Origin: F1-120-MAGs023 sp038228615
GTDB lineage: Bacteria > Actinomycetota > Acidimicrobiia > IMCC26256 > PALSA-610
Assembly (NCBI GenBank): GCA_038228615.1
Contig: JBBRPC010000043.1
Span: 1-20,484, forward strand
Direction: 5' to 3'
DNA: 20,484 bases
Positions 8,226 to 15,574 of this stretch are shown one piece after another. The notes beneath the pieces are model-generated. The model saw only the letters and a program-made list of their open reading frames with translations. It had not been told where the DNA came from and made no database searches. Each line of letters starts with the position of its first letter. The stretch's first letter is position 1. The position numbers and the translations under genes are program-made.

Positions 8226-8825
8226 CTACTCGCCTTCGGGTTCTTCGCCCTCCGCGACCGGCGCTAGACCGCGTGGAATCGCGACCTGGACGATGAGGTC
8301 GTTCGGAGCGTTGGTGAACGTCACGCCCTTCGGCGCTGGAAGATCGCTGACATGAACTTGTTCACCGAGCCCGAGACCGCCAATATCGAAGGTGATCACC
8401 TGCGGTACATCGGCGGGCCGACAGCTCACGCCGACCGAGAACAACAGCTGCTCCAGGAGTCCGCCTTGGCGAACACCTTCTGGCTCACTCGTCAGCTCGA
8501 GGTGCACGTCTGCGGTCACGTCGGTATCGGCGCTCACGCGGATGAAGTCGACGTGCGTCAAGGTGCTGCGCACCGGATGGCGATCGATCTGACGCGTGAG
8601 CACCAGCTGATCCGCAACACCGTCGATCTTTAACGTGATGACCGAGTTCACCCCGGAACTGGAATGCAGGATCTTGTCGAGGTCGTGCGCGTTGACAGCA
8701 ACGGCATGATTCTCGAGGTCCATGCCATAGACAACAGCAGGAACATCGCCAGCACGGCGAACACGGCGAGCGGGACCGTTGCCTCGCCCTTCGCGGATTG
8801 TTGCAGTGAGCTTCGAGTTAGCCAT
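8226..8825 (-). CDS. rplY: 50S ribosomal protein L25/general stress protein Ctc
   Basis: 199 residues, the long CTC form. An N-terminal L25 beta-barrel binds 5S rRNA (opening ANSKLTATIREGRGNGPARR, residues about 1-90). A second beta domain follows (about 95-182), then a short acidic tail (EGEEPEGE). The short E. coli form has only the first domain. ATG at 8825 is preceded by GAGGA at a rather long spacing of about 12 bases. It lies between prs (93 bp upstream) and pth (2 bp downstream), which is its normal position in actinobacteria. That pairing is thought to reflect co-expression of translation-quality genes. No abnormality was seen. Confidence 0.96.
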   Translation of the reverse strand: MANSKLTATIREGRGNGPARRVRRAGDVPAVVYGMDLENHAVAVNAHDLDKILHSSSGVNSVITLKIDGVADQLVLTRQIDRHPVRSTLTHVDFIRVSADTDVTADVHLELTSEPEGVRQGGLLEQLLFSVGVSCRPADVPQVITFDIGGLGLGEQVHVSDLPAPKGVTFTNAPNDLIVQVAIPRGLAPVAEGEEPEGE

Positions 8826-8918
8826 GGCGCGCAGAAGTCCTCAGGTTGGTAAAAGAGTCCCCAGATTCTCGCACATGCTCCGAGGAGTACCCCAACCGAA
8901 ACAAGCTACGAGCAGCGG

Positions 8919-9911
8919 CTAGAAGTTATCGCCGCCAAAGAGCCCGCTCACCGAACCATCGCCGAACACGGCGTCGATCGCGGCGCCCAGGAGCGGCGCG
9001 ATCGACAACACTCGGAGTGAGTCGAACTGTTTGTCGTCCGAGATCGGAAGCGTGTCGGTGACGATGACCTCCCGAATTGGCCCATTCTTCAAGCGATCGA
9101 CCGCGGGACCAGACAACAACCCGTGCGTCGCAGCGATCAGCACCTCACGTGCTCCCCGCGCAATCAGCAACTCCGCCGCAGACACAACAGTCGCCGCAGT
9201 GTCGATCATGTCGTCGACCAATACGCAGATCCGGCCGTCGACGTTCCCAACGACTTCTGTCGCGACCGCCACGTTGTGCGTCCCTTTCGGGCGACGTTTA
9301 TCGATAAATGCGAGATCCACGTCGAGGCCATGCTGTTCTTCGAGCTTGCTGGCATAGCGACGGGCCAGCTTTCCACCACCCGCATCGGGAGCAACCACCG
9401 TAATCTCGCCGCTGAGCGACTCGCCGAGGTAATCGGCGATCACTGGAACGGCCGTCAAGTGGTCGACCGGAAAGTCGAAAAAGCCTTGAATTTGGCCAGT
9501 GTGCAAATCGACGCTCAAGACACGATCGGCGCCCGCTGTGCTCAGCATGTCGGCAACAAGCCGTGCCGATATCGGTTCCCGACCTTCAGCTTTGCGGTCC
9601 TGTCTGGCATATCCGTAGTAGGGACAGACCGCCGTGATGCGTTTCGCCGACGCTCGTTTCGCGGCGTCGATCATGAGGAGCTGTTCCATCAGTCGGTCGT
9701 TGATCGGATCACAGTGACTTTGGAATACGAACACATCGCATCCACGGATGCTCTCGCCGAAACGGCAATAGATCTCGCCATTTGCAAACGTCGACAACGC
9801 GACATCGGCAAGCGGAACTTCAAGATTCTCGCCCACGGCCTCAGCCAATGCATGGTGCCCACGGCCCGCCACGAGCACGAGCTGCTTGTGGGTGACGAGT
9901 TCACGGACCAT
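8919..9911 (-). CDS. prs: Ribose-phosphate pyrophosphokinase (PRPP synthetase)
   Basis: 330 residues, usual length. It makes PRPP from ribose 5-phosphate and ATP for nucleotide, histidine and tryptophan synthesis and, in actinobacteria, for arabinan precursors. Visible motifs are FANGEIYCRFGESIRG (42-57), DRKAEGREPISARL (105-118), the catalytic metal site VDLHTGQIQGFF (134-145), the flexible loop VAPDAGGGKLARRYA (173-187) and the ribose-5-phosphate loop VDDMIDTAATV (232-242). The last usually reads DDMIDTAGT; here Gly is replaced by Ala at residue 240. ATG at 9911 has AGGAG eight bases upstream. It is separated from glmU by 66 bp and is probably in the same transcript. Confidence 0.97.
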   Translation of the reverse strand: MVRELVTHKQLVLVAGRGHHALAEAVGENLEVPLADVALSTFANGEIYCRFGESIRGCDVFVFQSHCDPINDRLMEQLLMIDAAKRASAKRITAVCPYYGYARQDRKAEGREPISARLVADMLSTAGADRVLSVDLHTGQIQGFFDFPVDHLTAVPVIADYLGESLSGEITVVAPDAGGGKLARRYASKLEEQHGLDVDLAFIDKRRPKGTHNVAVATEVVGNVDGRICVLVDDMIDTAATVVSAAELLIARGAREVLIAATHGLLSGPAVDRLKNGPIREVIVTDTLPISDDKQFDSLRVLSIAPLLGAAIDAVFGDGSVSGLFGGDNF

Positions 9912-9977
9912 GGCGTTCGCTCCTAGAGAATGGCGGTTGAGAACAAAGGTGATTGAGTTCGATTGTGGCCGACCGAG

Positions 9978-11420
9978 TTACGGCGACTCTGATTGTGACG
10001 CGCCGAGAGGGTCTGGCGCACCTTTTTTCTCAGGCCGTTGATAGCCCTCGACAACGCGCGCCGGCATTCCCTTGGCCAATGCACCTGGCGGAACATCTCG
10101 AGTCACGACCGCACCAGACGCGATGGTCGCACCGTCTCCGATTGAAATCGGCGCAACAAGCACACAATTCGACCCGGTATGCACGTCGTCGCCAATCACA
10201 GTGTCGTGCTTGTTCGCGCCGTCGTAATTCGCCGTAATGGTCCCACACGCAATATTGACCCGTTCACCCACGTCAGCATCTCCAACATACGCGAGATGCG
10301 GCAATTTCGAACCAGCCCCGATTCGGGCATTCTTCGTTTCAACGAACGCACCAATACGCGCCGTAGGCGCAACATCCGTGTGGGCACGCAGATGGGCATA
10401 CGGCCCCACTACGCAATCGTCCCCGATCACCGAATCGTGTACAACAGAACACTCGACCTTGACACGCTCACCGAGCGACGAATTCACGACCCGGGTGTCT
10501 GGTCCGATCACGCAACCGCCGCCAACGACCGTCGAACCTTCGAGCATCGTCCCAGGCAGCAGCACCACATCATCACCAAGCACAACACCGGAATCGATGT
10601 ATGTGCGCGCCGGGTCGACCATCGAGACTCCGGCGCGCATCCACCGGAGGTTGATCCGCTCCCGAAGTACGGAATCGGCCGTGGCCAACTGCGCGCGATC
10701 ATTGATACCAAGTGCCTCATCCGGATCATTCGTCACGGACGCAATCACCTTATGGCCGGCGTTCCGCAGCACCGCGATGGCATCCGTCAGGTAGTACTCG
10801 CCTTGCGAATTTCCTGGCGTTATTCGACGCAGCGCCGGCGCGAGCAAGTTGCGACGAAAACAGTAGATCGAAGTATTGATCTCGTTGATCGCCAACTCTT
10901 CCTCGGTGGCATCACGATGCTCGACAATGCGCGACACGCGTCCGTCTCGATCACGCACGATCCGACCAAGCCCATTTGCATCGTCGATCAACGCCGTCAA
11001 AATCGTCGCGGCAGCATCCTGTTCGCGATGCGTCGTGGCCAGTGCAGCGAGCGTTTCAGGTCGCAGCAACGGCTGGTCGCCAGCGACCACGATCACATCG
11101 TCTTCAGCATCTTCGTCGAACGCAGCAGCTGCAAGAGCCGTGCCCACTGCATCACCAGTGCCACGTCGCACGACCTGTTCAACAAATTCAACTGGTTTCG
11201 CGACCGGAGGCAGCTGACGCATTGTGGCAACAACTTGCTCGGCGCCATGCCCGACAACCACTACGACTCGCTCCAACGGCAACGCAGAAAGCGAATCAAG
11301 CACATGCGCAAGCATGGGCTGACCACACAGCGGGTGGAGCACCTTCGGCAACGTAGAGCGCATTCGTGTGCCCTCACCGGCCGCCAGCACAATTGCGTTG
11401 ATCGGTCGATACTTGCTCAC
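9978..11420 (-). CDS. glmU: Bifunctional UDP-GlcNAc pyrophosphorylase / glucosamine-1-phosphate acetyltransferase
   Basis: 480 residues, within the usual 450-490. It makes UDP-N-acetylglucosamine for peptidoglycan in the cytosol. The N-terminal nucleotidyltransferase shows AIVLAAGEGTRMRSTLPKV (9-27) and VVAGDQPLLRPETL (111-124). The C-terminal left-handed beta-helix acetyltransferase (about 270-465) has the catalytic histidine H375 in PHLAYVGD and GTITANYDGANKHDT. I chose GTG at 11420 because GAAGGAG lies 11 bases upstream. The reading frame stays open further upstream but would cross the tRNA-Gln gene, so longer versions are artefacts. It begins 31 bp after the 3' end of the tRNA and may share its promoter. 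The last 15 residues are a low-complexity tail. Confidence 0.97.
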   Translation of the reverse strand: MSKYRPINAIVLAAGEGTRMRSTLPKVLHPLCGQPMLAHVLDSLSALPLERVVVVVGHGAEQVVATMRQLPPVAKPVEFVEQVVRRGTGDAVGTALAAAAFDEDAEDDVIVVAGDQPLLRPETLAALATTHREQDAAATILTALIDDANGLGRIVRDRDGRVSRIVEHRDATEEELAINEINTSIYCFRRNLLAPALRRITPGNSQGEYYLTDAIAVLRNAGHKVIASVTNDPDEALGINDRAQLATADSVLRERINLRWMRAGVSMVDPARTYIDSGVVLGDDVVLLPGTMLEGSTVVGGGCVIGPDTRVVNSSLGERVKVECSVVHDSVIGDDCVVGPYAHLRAHTDVAPTARIGAFVETKNARIGAGSKLPHLAYVGDADVGERVNIACGTITANYDGANKHDTVIGDDVHTGSNCVLVAPISIGDGATIASGAVVTRDVPPGALAKGMPARVVEGYQRPEKKGAPDPLGASQSESP

Positions 11421-11451
11421 GGCCCGCGCAACTCCTTCGACGTCGAACTCG

Positions 11452-11523
11452 CTCGGGGACAAGGACTCGAACCTTGACCTACGGGCACCAAAAACCCGCG
11501 TGCTGCCATTACACCATCCCCGA
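11452..11523 (-). tRNA. tRNA-Gln (anticodon UUG)
   Basis: 72 nt cloverleaf on the minus strand. The acceptor stem TCGGGGA pairs with TCCCCGA. The D-arm is GTGTAATGGCAGCAC. The anticodon stem CGGGT/GCCCG encloses the loop TTTTGGT with anticodon TTG. The variable loop is TAGGT, and the T-arm is CAAGG-TTCGAGT-CCTTG. The discriminator base is G, and CCA is not encoded, so it must be added after transcription. It sits just upstream of glmU on the same strand. Confidence 0.95.
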
Positions 11524-11535
11524 AAGGATGCCAAC

Positions 11536-11541
11536 ACCGTA
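11536..11541 (-). promoter_or_regulatory. Possible -10 box for tRNA-Gln (and glmU)
   Basis: On the minus strand TACGGT lies 12 bases before the mature tRNA 5' end, correct for a transcription start near 11530. The same hexamer is the -10 of the good promoter before the SDR gene in this window. No recognisable -35 was found 16-18 bases upstream, where the sequence is the edge of the 120-bp repeat. Low confidence. Confidence 0.35.
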
Positions 11542-11551
11542 GCTTGCGCGT

Positions 11552-11770
11552 TCTTCTGCACCTGCTTCGCCCGGTGCTGCGAGGGTCTCTCCACCCGCGT
11601 CGCTCCTTCGTCGCTCCCGGGCTGGCTTCGCCGCCGCTTCCGTGCATCCTCCTTGCACCTGCTTCGCACCGTCTTCTGCACCTGCTTCGCCCGGTGCTGC
11701 GAGCAACTCGCCACCCGCGTCGCTCCTTCGTCGCTCCCGGGCTGGCTTCGCCGCCGCTTCCGTGCATTCT
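11552..11770. repeat. Imperfect direct repeat, period 120 bp, two copies
   Basis: Copies at 11552-11650 and 11672-11770 agree at about 94 of 99 positions. The differences cluster at 11584-11590 against 11704-11710. A shorter fragment (TGCACCTGCTTCGCACCG, around 11654-11671) fills the gap and resembles the start of each copy, so the array has two and a part units. It occupies the otherwise gene-free 320 bp between tRNA-Gln and bS22. Open frames on both strands through it are repetitive and match no family I know, so I do not call genes. It could be a dispersed genomic repeat. Confidence 0.85.
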
Positions 11771-11827
11771 TCTCGCCACCGCACCCCTCGCCACCGGATC
11801 AATTCGCCGAACGTTGGCGACCTCCAC

Positions 11828-11833
11828 TACGTT
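11828..11833 (+). promoter_or_regulatory. Possible -10 box for bS22
   Basis: TACGTT lies 10 bases before the bS22 ATG, and no Shine-Dalgarno sequence is visible between them. Transcription starting 6-8 bases after the box would give a leader of only a few bases. A small hairpin (TCGCC-GAACGTT-GGCGA, 11804-11820) lies just upstream. There is no clear -35. Tentative. Confidence 0.35.
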
Positions 11834-11843
11834 GCGATCCGCT

Positions 11844-11945
11844 ATGGGAAGCCTGATCAAAAAGCGCCGCAAGCGCATGCGCAAAAAGAAGCACAAGAAG
11901 CTTCTCAAAAAGACGCGCTGGCAGCGTCGCACGCAGGGCAAATAA
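11844..11945 (+). CDS. 30S ribosomal protein bS22 (33-residue actinobacterial protein)
   Basis: 33 residues, extremely basic (MGSLIKKRRKRMRKKKHKK for the first 19). It matches the mycobacterial bS22 protein almost residue for residue, including the GS(V/L)IKKRRKRM opening, the KKKH core and the C-terminal QRR..GK. In mycobacterial ribosome structures bS22 sits in the small subunit close to the decoding-region rRNA; it was long missed in annotations because of its size. The related mitochondrial domain is AURKAIP1/COX24. It is a single-gene unit bounded upstream by the 120-bp repeat and downstream by a strong hairpin. No ribosome-binding site is visible. Confidence 0.93.
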   Translation: MGSLIKKRRKRMRKKKHKKLLKKTRWQRRTQGK

Positions 11946-11974
11946 GCCCGAGGCGCCCAGCCCCAAACTTGTGA

Positions 11975-12001
11975 ACTGGCCACCCCTCGCGGGTGGCCAG
12001 T
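11975..12001. terminator. Hairpin terminator between bS22 and the convergent EamA gene
   Basis: The perfect 11-bp stem ACTGGCCACCC / GGGTGGCCAGT has a five-base loop CTCGC. It starts 29 bp after the bS22 stop and 13 bp beyond the end of the EamA gene. Only short T-containing tails follow on either side (CTCGTT on plus, TCACAAGTTT on minus), so it may serve both convergent transcripts with imperfect U-runs. Confidence 0.8.
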
Positions 12002-12014
12002 CTCGTTGCAGCAG

Positions 12015-12917
12015 CTATTCGGCCTCTAGGGGTTGCGGCGTAATCGCCGAGCTGCGATGCCCCATCAGCACCATTGCGATCGAAATGAGCACGATCACAC
12101 CGCCAACCACCTGGATCGCGGCAAGCGCCTGACTGAAAAAGACGGCGGCTCCCAACGCCGATACCACAGGACCGGCGAGTGTCATCAGGGACGTGAGGTT
12201 GACGTTCAGGTAGCGCGTCGCCCACGTCATCAAGCCATGACCAAGCGCGCCAGGACCGAGAATCAAACAGAACAACCAGAGCCAATCCGTCCCGTGCAAC
12301 GCCGTCACGGGATCCGCGGCGAAGAGCGCATACGGCGTGAGCGCGAGGGCTCCACACCAGATAACGGCAGTCATGAACGCGAATGCTGGGACACCATCGA
12401 CGCGGCGTTTCTTGATGTACAAGAAGTACACCGTCCAGACCACAAGGCTCGCGGCCGCCAGCCCATCTCCAAGCCAGTCGTGTCCGCCGCCACCTCGCGA
12501 ACTGAGCACGACCAACAACGTGCCACCCAGCGCGAACGAGAACCACAACCCATCGATACGCCGGATTCGGTCACCGAAGAGCGGGCCGCTCGCAACGAGC
12601 ACAAGGAGCGGCGACAACGCGCCGATGATCGTCGCGTTCGCAATGCTCGTATGTTGGAACGACGAGAATCCGAATCCAATATCGGCAGCGAACAACGCCC
12701 CTGCGGGAGCCGCGACTCGAAACACAGGCCACGTAAGTTTGCCGCCGGTGCAGCGCAGAATGACGTACATCACAGGAACTGCGAACCACAAACGATACGT
12801 AGCGACCGTGATCCCACTGAGTCCGATGGCCTTGACGAACAATGGTCCTATCCCCCACGCAACGACCGCCACAGACGCAGCAGCGAGGTGGGTGCCGTTC
12901 GAGTGCTCCGCTTTCAT
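12015..12917 (-). CDS. EamA/DMT-superfamily membrane transporter
   Basis: 300 residues with about ten hydrophobic helices arranged as two EamA repeats (about 10-140 and 148-288). The opening AAASVAVVAWGIGPLFVKAIG and the mid-protein loop IKKRRVDG separating the repeats are typical of drug/metabolite transporters of the RhaT/YdcZ-like group. The ATG at 12917 overlaps the ispE stop as ATGA, so it is the last gene of the metG-to-ispE unit. The substrate is unknown; position after ispE is not enough to infer isoprenoid transport. The gene ends 14 bp from the bidirectional hairpin at 11975-12001. Confidence 0.88.
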   Translation of the reverse strand: MKAEHSNGTHLAAASVAVVAWGIGPLFVKAIGLSGITVATYRLWFAVPVMYVILRCTGGKLTWPVFRVAAPAGALFAADIGFGFSSFQHTSIANATIIGALSPLLVLVASGPLFGDRIRRIDGLWFSFALGGTLLVVLSSRGGGGHDWLGDGLAAASLVVWTVYFLYIKKRRVDGVPAFAFMTAVIWCGALALTPYALFAADPVTALHGTDWLWLFCLILGPGALGHGLMTWATRYLNVNLTSLMTLAGPVVSALGAAVFFSQALAAIQVVGGVIVLISIAMVLMGHRSSAITPQPLEAE

Positions 12918-13729
12918 AACGCGGTGGCGCCGGTGACCATTCGTACCTCGAGCGTCGACGCGCGCACATCTGCTGCGCTGGCATCGGCCTCAGTCCGGCT
13001 GGCACACCAGGTCGCGTACGAAGATCCGCTGCCACAAAGAAACGCGCGCTTGCCAACGATCGCTTCGAATTCGTCACGGAATCTCAAAAGACGCGGTTCG
13101 ATGTGTAACGCAGCTGGTTCCAGATCGTTGCGGAGCTCCGGTACTTCCGCTTCCCATCCGGGTGGTGCACCAACGACCCGATCCCCTGGCGGACCCCCGA
13201 GTTCATCCCATGCGCGATACACGGTCGGGGTGTCACACCCAAATGGCGGAGTCGCAATCACGAGATGCAATGGGGCTGGCTGAGTCAGCGCTTCGAGCAC
13301 ATCGCCAACGCCACGCATGCGAGCGGTGCGACCGCCGAGACACATTGGCACGTCGGCACCAAGTCCGGCGGCAATTTCTTTGAGCCGCGCTTGGACTTCA
13401 GTCGTTGCCTGAGGCGCGAGTGCGCGCAATACCGCGGCAGCGTCGGCCGAACCTCCGCCAAGTCCTGCAGAAGTTGGAATGCGCTTATGGAGTTCTATCT
13501 GTGCCTCGACACCAAGTGCCTCCATCGCCTTCGACACGAGATTTTCCGCACCGATTGGAGCTGAACCTGCGGGCACGACTCGCACACCATGTCGCGCGAT
13601 ATCGATCCGCAATTCGTCACAGGGACGGTCGACGCATACAGCGACTGCATCCAACTCGTGATAGCCGTCGGAACGCACCGCCGTGACACGCAACGACAAT
13701 GTGAGTTTCGCGAACGCAAACTCGATCAT
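12914..13729 (-). CDS. ispE: 4-diphosphocytidyl-2-C-methyl-D-erythritol kinase
   Basis: 271 residues. IspE phosphorylates CDP-methylerythritol in the MEP pathway to isopentenyl diphosphate, the precursor of quinones, undecaprenyl phosphate and carotenoids. GHMP kinase features are K8 in FAKLTLSL, the ATP-binding loop PTSAGLGGGSADAAAVL (85-101) and the catalytic aspartate D126 in GLGADVPMCLGG. A C-terminal GHMP motif FLCGSGSSYATW is present. The ATG at 13729 overlaps the rsmA stop as ATGA. The usual family length is about 280-310, so this is slightly short. In the first motif the common AKINL is replaced by AKLTL. The order rsmA-ispE is the standard one in actinobacteria. Confidence 0.95.
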   Translation of the reverse strand: MIEFAFAKLTLSLRVTAVRSDGYHELDAVAVCVDRPCDELRIDIARHGVRVVPAGSAPIGAENLVSKAMEALGVEAQIELHKRIPTSAGLGGGSADAAAVLRALAPQATTEVQARLKEIAAGLGADVPMCLGGRTARMRGVGDVLEALTQPAPLHLVIATPPFGCDTPTVYRAWDELGGPPGDRVVGAPPGWEAEVPELRNDLEPAALHIEPRLLRFRDEFEAIVGKRAFLCGSGSSYATWCASRTEADASAADVRASTLEVRMVTGATAL

Positions 13730-14559
13730 CGCACTTCCGCATCTGCACGCGTGAGCGAAGCGAACGCGTGAATGTCGAGGTTTTCTGCACGAGTCAATGG
13801 TGCTATTTCTGCAGCTGCAAGCACGGCGTCGGTCCGATCGCCGAGCACGCTGCGCAACGATTGGCGCAACGATTTTCTTCGTGTCGCAAATCCGGCGTGA
13901 ATCAACGCGAAAAGCCGATCTCGAGGAACATCGACCGAAGGAACCGCAAGCCTCGTGACTTGCACCAGTGCACTTTCTACATTTGGCCTCGGCACGAATA
14001 CGGTCGCCGGAACTGTGCCCACAACCTTCGCAGTGCACCAATACGCCAGGCGCACCGAGACCGCGCCGTACACCTTGGAACCAGGACCCGCAGCGAGACG
14101 TTCACCAACTTCGCGTTGCACCATCACGAGATACCGGTCGATCATCGGCGCATTTTCGATCGCACGCATCAACATCGGCGTCGCAATGTTGTATGGAAGG
14201 TTCGCGACCATGACGTAGCTCGGAAACTTCAAGAGTTGCGGCCAATCGATCGTGAGGGCATCGCCCTGGACGATCTCCACATCACAATCTCGCGCCGTTT
14301 CGCGCAGCACGGTGGTGAGGTACTGATCGAGTTCGATCGCAGTGACCTTCGCACCCGAATCACACAACGCGAGCGTTAGCGACCCAAGTCCCGGCCCGAC
14401 CTCCACAACCCGGCTGAGCGCGTCGACCTGGGCGAGCCGCACGATTCGTCGAGCGGTATTCGGGTCGGCAAGAAAGTTTTGTCCCAGCGCGCGACTCGGT
14501 CGCAGCCCATGACGAGTGAGCAACGCTTGAATCGACGCCGGTGTGAGTAATTCACTCAC
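13726..14559 (-). CDS. rsmA: 16S rRNA (adenine1518-N6/adenine1519-N6)-dimethyltransferase
   Basis: 277 residues, usual length. RsmA (KsgA) dimethylates two adjacent adenines in helix 45 late in 30S assembly. Visible motifs are the N-terminal RALGQNFLADPNTARRIV (23-40), the SAM loop VVEVGPGLGSLTLAL (51-65), the acidic AIELDQ (74-79), QGDAL (98-102) and the catalytic NLPYNIATPML (120-130). GTG at 14559 was chosen because it overlaps the upstream stop as GTGA, like the other junctions in this cluster. A GTG 14 codons further upstream (14601) also keeps the frame open. No strong ribosome-binding site is present. Confidence 0.96.
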   Translation of the reverse strand: MSELLTPASIQALLTRHGLRPSRALGQNFLADPNTARRIVRLAQVDALSRVVEVGPGLGSLTLALCDSGAKVTAIELDQYLTTVLRETARDCDVEIVQGDALTIDWPQLLKFPSYVMVANLPYNIATPMLMRAIENAPMIDRYLVMVQREVGERLAAGPGSKVYGAVSVRLAYWCTAKVVGTVPATVFVPRPNVESALVQVTRLAVPSVDVPRDRLFALIHAGFATRRKSLRQSLRSVLGDRTDAVLAAAEIAPLTRAENLDIHAFASLTRADAEVR

Positions 14560-15395
14560 TTCCCGGCGCAGCGACCCTCCCAGTGGCTTGCGCCCAGCCA
14601 CTTGTAGAGATACAGAGCCATCCAGTCTTGATCAGCTTGGCGCGCCCTCGCAGGATCAACGCCAACAAGATCACGACGGCCAACATGGCGCGCAACGGTA
14701 TTCCATGTCGAAACCTTGAACTGGTACGCACCTCGGTGTCGGCCATCGCGACTCACGGCGTGGTAGCCACCTGCCGTATCGGATTCGTACGACCGCGTGC
14801 AGAACAGGAACGATTGCATGCGGTTCGCCGGGTACGCGATCCAGCGCCGTTCGCCGCTGCGCGCCGCGTACGCGCCAGCGAAGCGGTGAGTGATCGGCGC
14901 AATTGTGGACTGTGGCGCAGCGACGAACGCCTCGCCCCCAGAGATTTGGCGCACAGTGGTCGGAGATCGTTTTGCGCCAGAGCGGATTCGGTGCGAAGCA
15001 ACCGGAACCGACCGCGACGCCGCCGCGTCTGGACCGCTGGTGATCGCCAGCATCGGGCCTGCGATGACGACACCGCACACCAACAATACGGTCGCCGAAC
15101 GTCGCGTCAATTCTCTTTGGCGTCGCCGATGCGCGCGCCGAAGGTAACGCGGGCCGCGCGGTCCAAGCTGTCGCAACGCGGGGTGCAAGGCCGCCACACT
15201 GCGCTTTCCCCGATCGCGGTCTCCGACCTTCGCGTCGGCAGCGATATCGGATGTCGCTCTGCGTCGTGCTGGCGTCGACGTGACGACCATTGCCTCTGTT
15301 GTTCCGCTCCGACGCGCGCCACTTTCACGCGTCGATTCCGCGTCGTCTGTAACTGAAATTGCTCGCGCAGCCCGAATTGGGCGCTGATCGAACAT
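14556..15395 (-). CDS. Rpf-like/lysozyme-fold cell-wall hydrolase, membrane-anchored
   Basis: 279 residues. The gene lies between tatD and rsmA, where actinobacteria carry rpfB, the resuscitation-promoting factor. The N-terminal 100 residues are Arg/Ala-rich and probably cytoplasmic. One membrane segment follows (about 100-119, ATVLLVCGVVIAGPMLAI), then a linker and a C-terminal transglycosylase-like domain (about 195-279). That domain has two cysteines (C199, C276) that could form the Rpf-type disulfide. It also has a possible catalytic glutamate E204 in CTRSYESDTAGGY and the fold signature RGAYQFKVSTWN. ATG at 15395 has AGGAG seven bases upstream. Unlike RpfB, it has no obvious DUF348 or G5 domains and a very long basic cytoplasmic tail. 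Peptidoglycan cleavage is inferred. Confidence 0.8.
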   Translation of the reverse strand: MFDQRPIRAARAISVTDDAESTRESGARRSGTTEAMVVTSTPARRRATSDIAADAKVGDRDRGKRSVAALHPALRQLGPRGPRYLRRAHRRRQRELTRRSATVLLVCGVVIAGPMLAITSGPDAAASRSVPVASHRIRSGAKRSPTTVRQISGGEAFVAAPQSTIAPITHRFAGAYAARSGERRWIAYPANRMQSFLFCTRSYESDTAGGYHAVSRDGRHRGAYQFKVSTWNTVARHVGRRDLVGVDPARARQADQDWMALYLYKWLGASHWEGRCAGK

Positions 15396-15526
15396 CTCGC
15401 TACTCCTGCCCGTCGGCGTGGTGCCGTCCTGTCGTGTTGGATGCGCGCGGAACCACCGAAAAGGCCTCTCCGCCCGCAGCACACGGGAACGTAACCCGAT
15501 CACGCCCGCCGCGCCAATCTGGCGTC

Positions 15527-15574
15527 AGCCGCCAAACACCCCAGCCGCCAAACAACTCAGCGGGCAAACACCTC
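15527..15574. repeat. Three degenerate 16-bp tandem repeats at the 3' end of tatD
   Basis: Units on the plus strand are AGCCGCCAAACACCCC (15527-15542), AGCCGCCAAACAACTC (15543-15558) and AGCGGGCAAACACCTC (15559-15574). The third encodes the last TatD residues; the other two extend downstream into the 161-bp gap before the Rpf-like gene. The period is not a multiple of three, and the repeat places no new coding sequence there. The rest of the gap (15396-15526) shows nothing I can name. Confidence 0.75.

Noticed and set aside
9123..9926. Open frame of 267 codons on the plus strand
   Set aside because: Antisense to prs, which has all its catalytic motifs.
10179..11477. Open frame of 432 codons on the plus strand
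   Set aside because: Antisense to glmU and running into the tRNA-Gln gene; low-complexity His/Arg-rich translation, no start signal.
11421..11714. N-terminal extension of glmU to 578 codons
   Set aside because: It would translate through the tRNA-Gln gene and the direct repeat; the family starts near the GTG at 11420.
11552..11770. CRISPR array
   Set aside because: Only two long copies with no short spacers of uniform length and no cas genes nearby.
11417..11983. Repetitive open frames on both strands in the tRNA-bS22 interval
   Set aside because: They reflect the 120-bp repeat and have no ribosome-binding site or family match; one also overlaps bS22 antisense.
12033..13283. Open frame of 416 codons on the plus strand
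   Set aside because: Antisense across the EamA and ispE genes, with an Arg/Gln-rich composition typical of shadow frames in GC-rich DNA.
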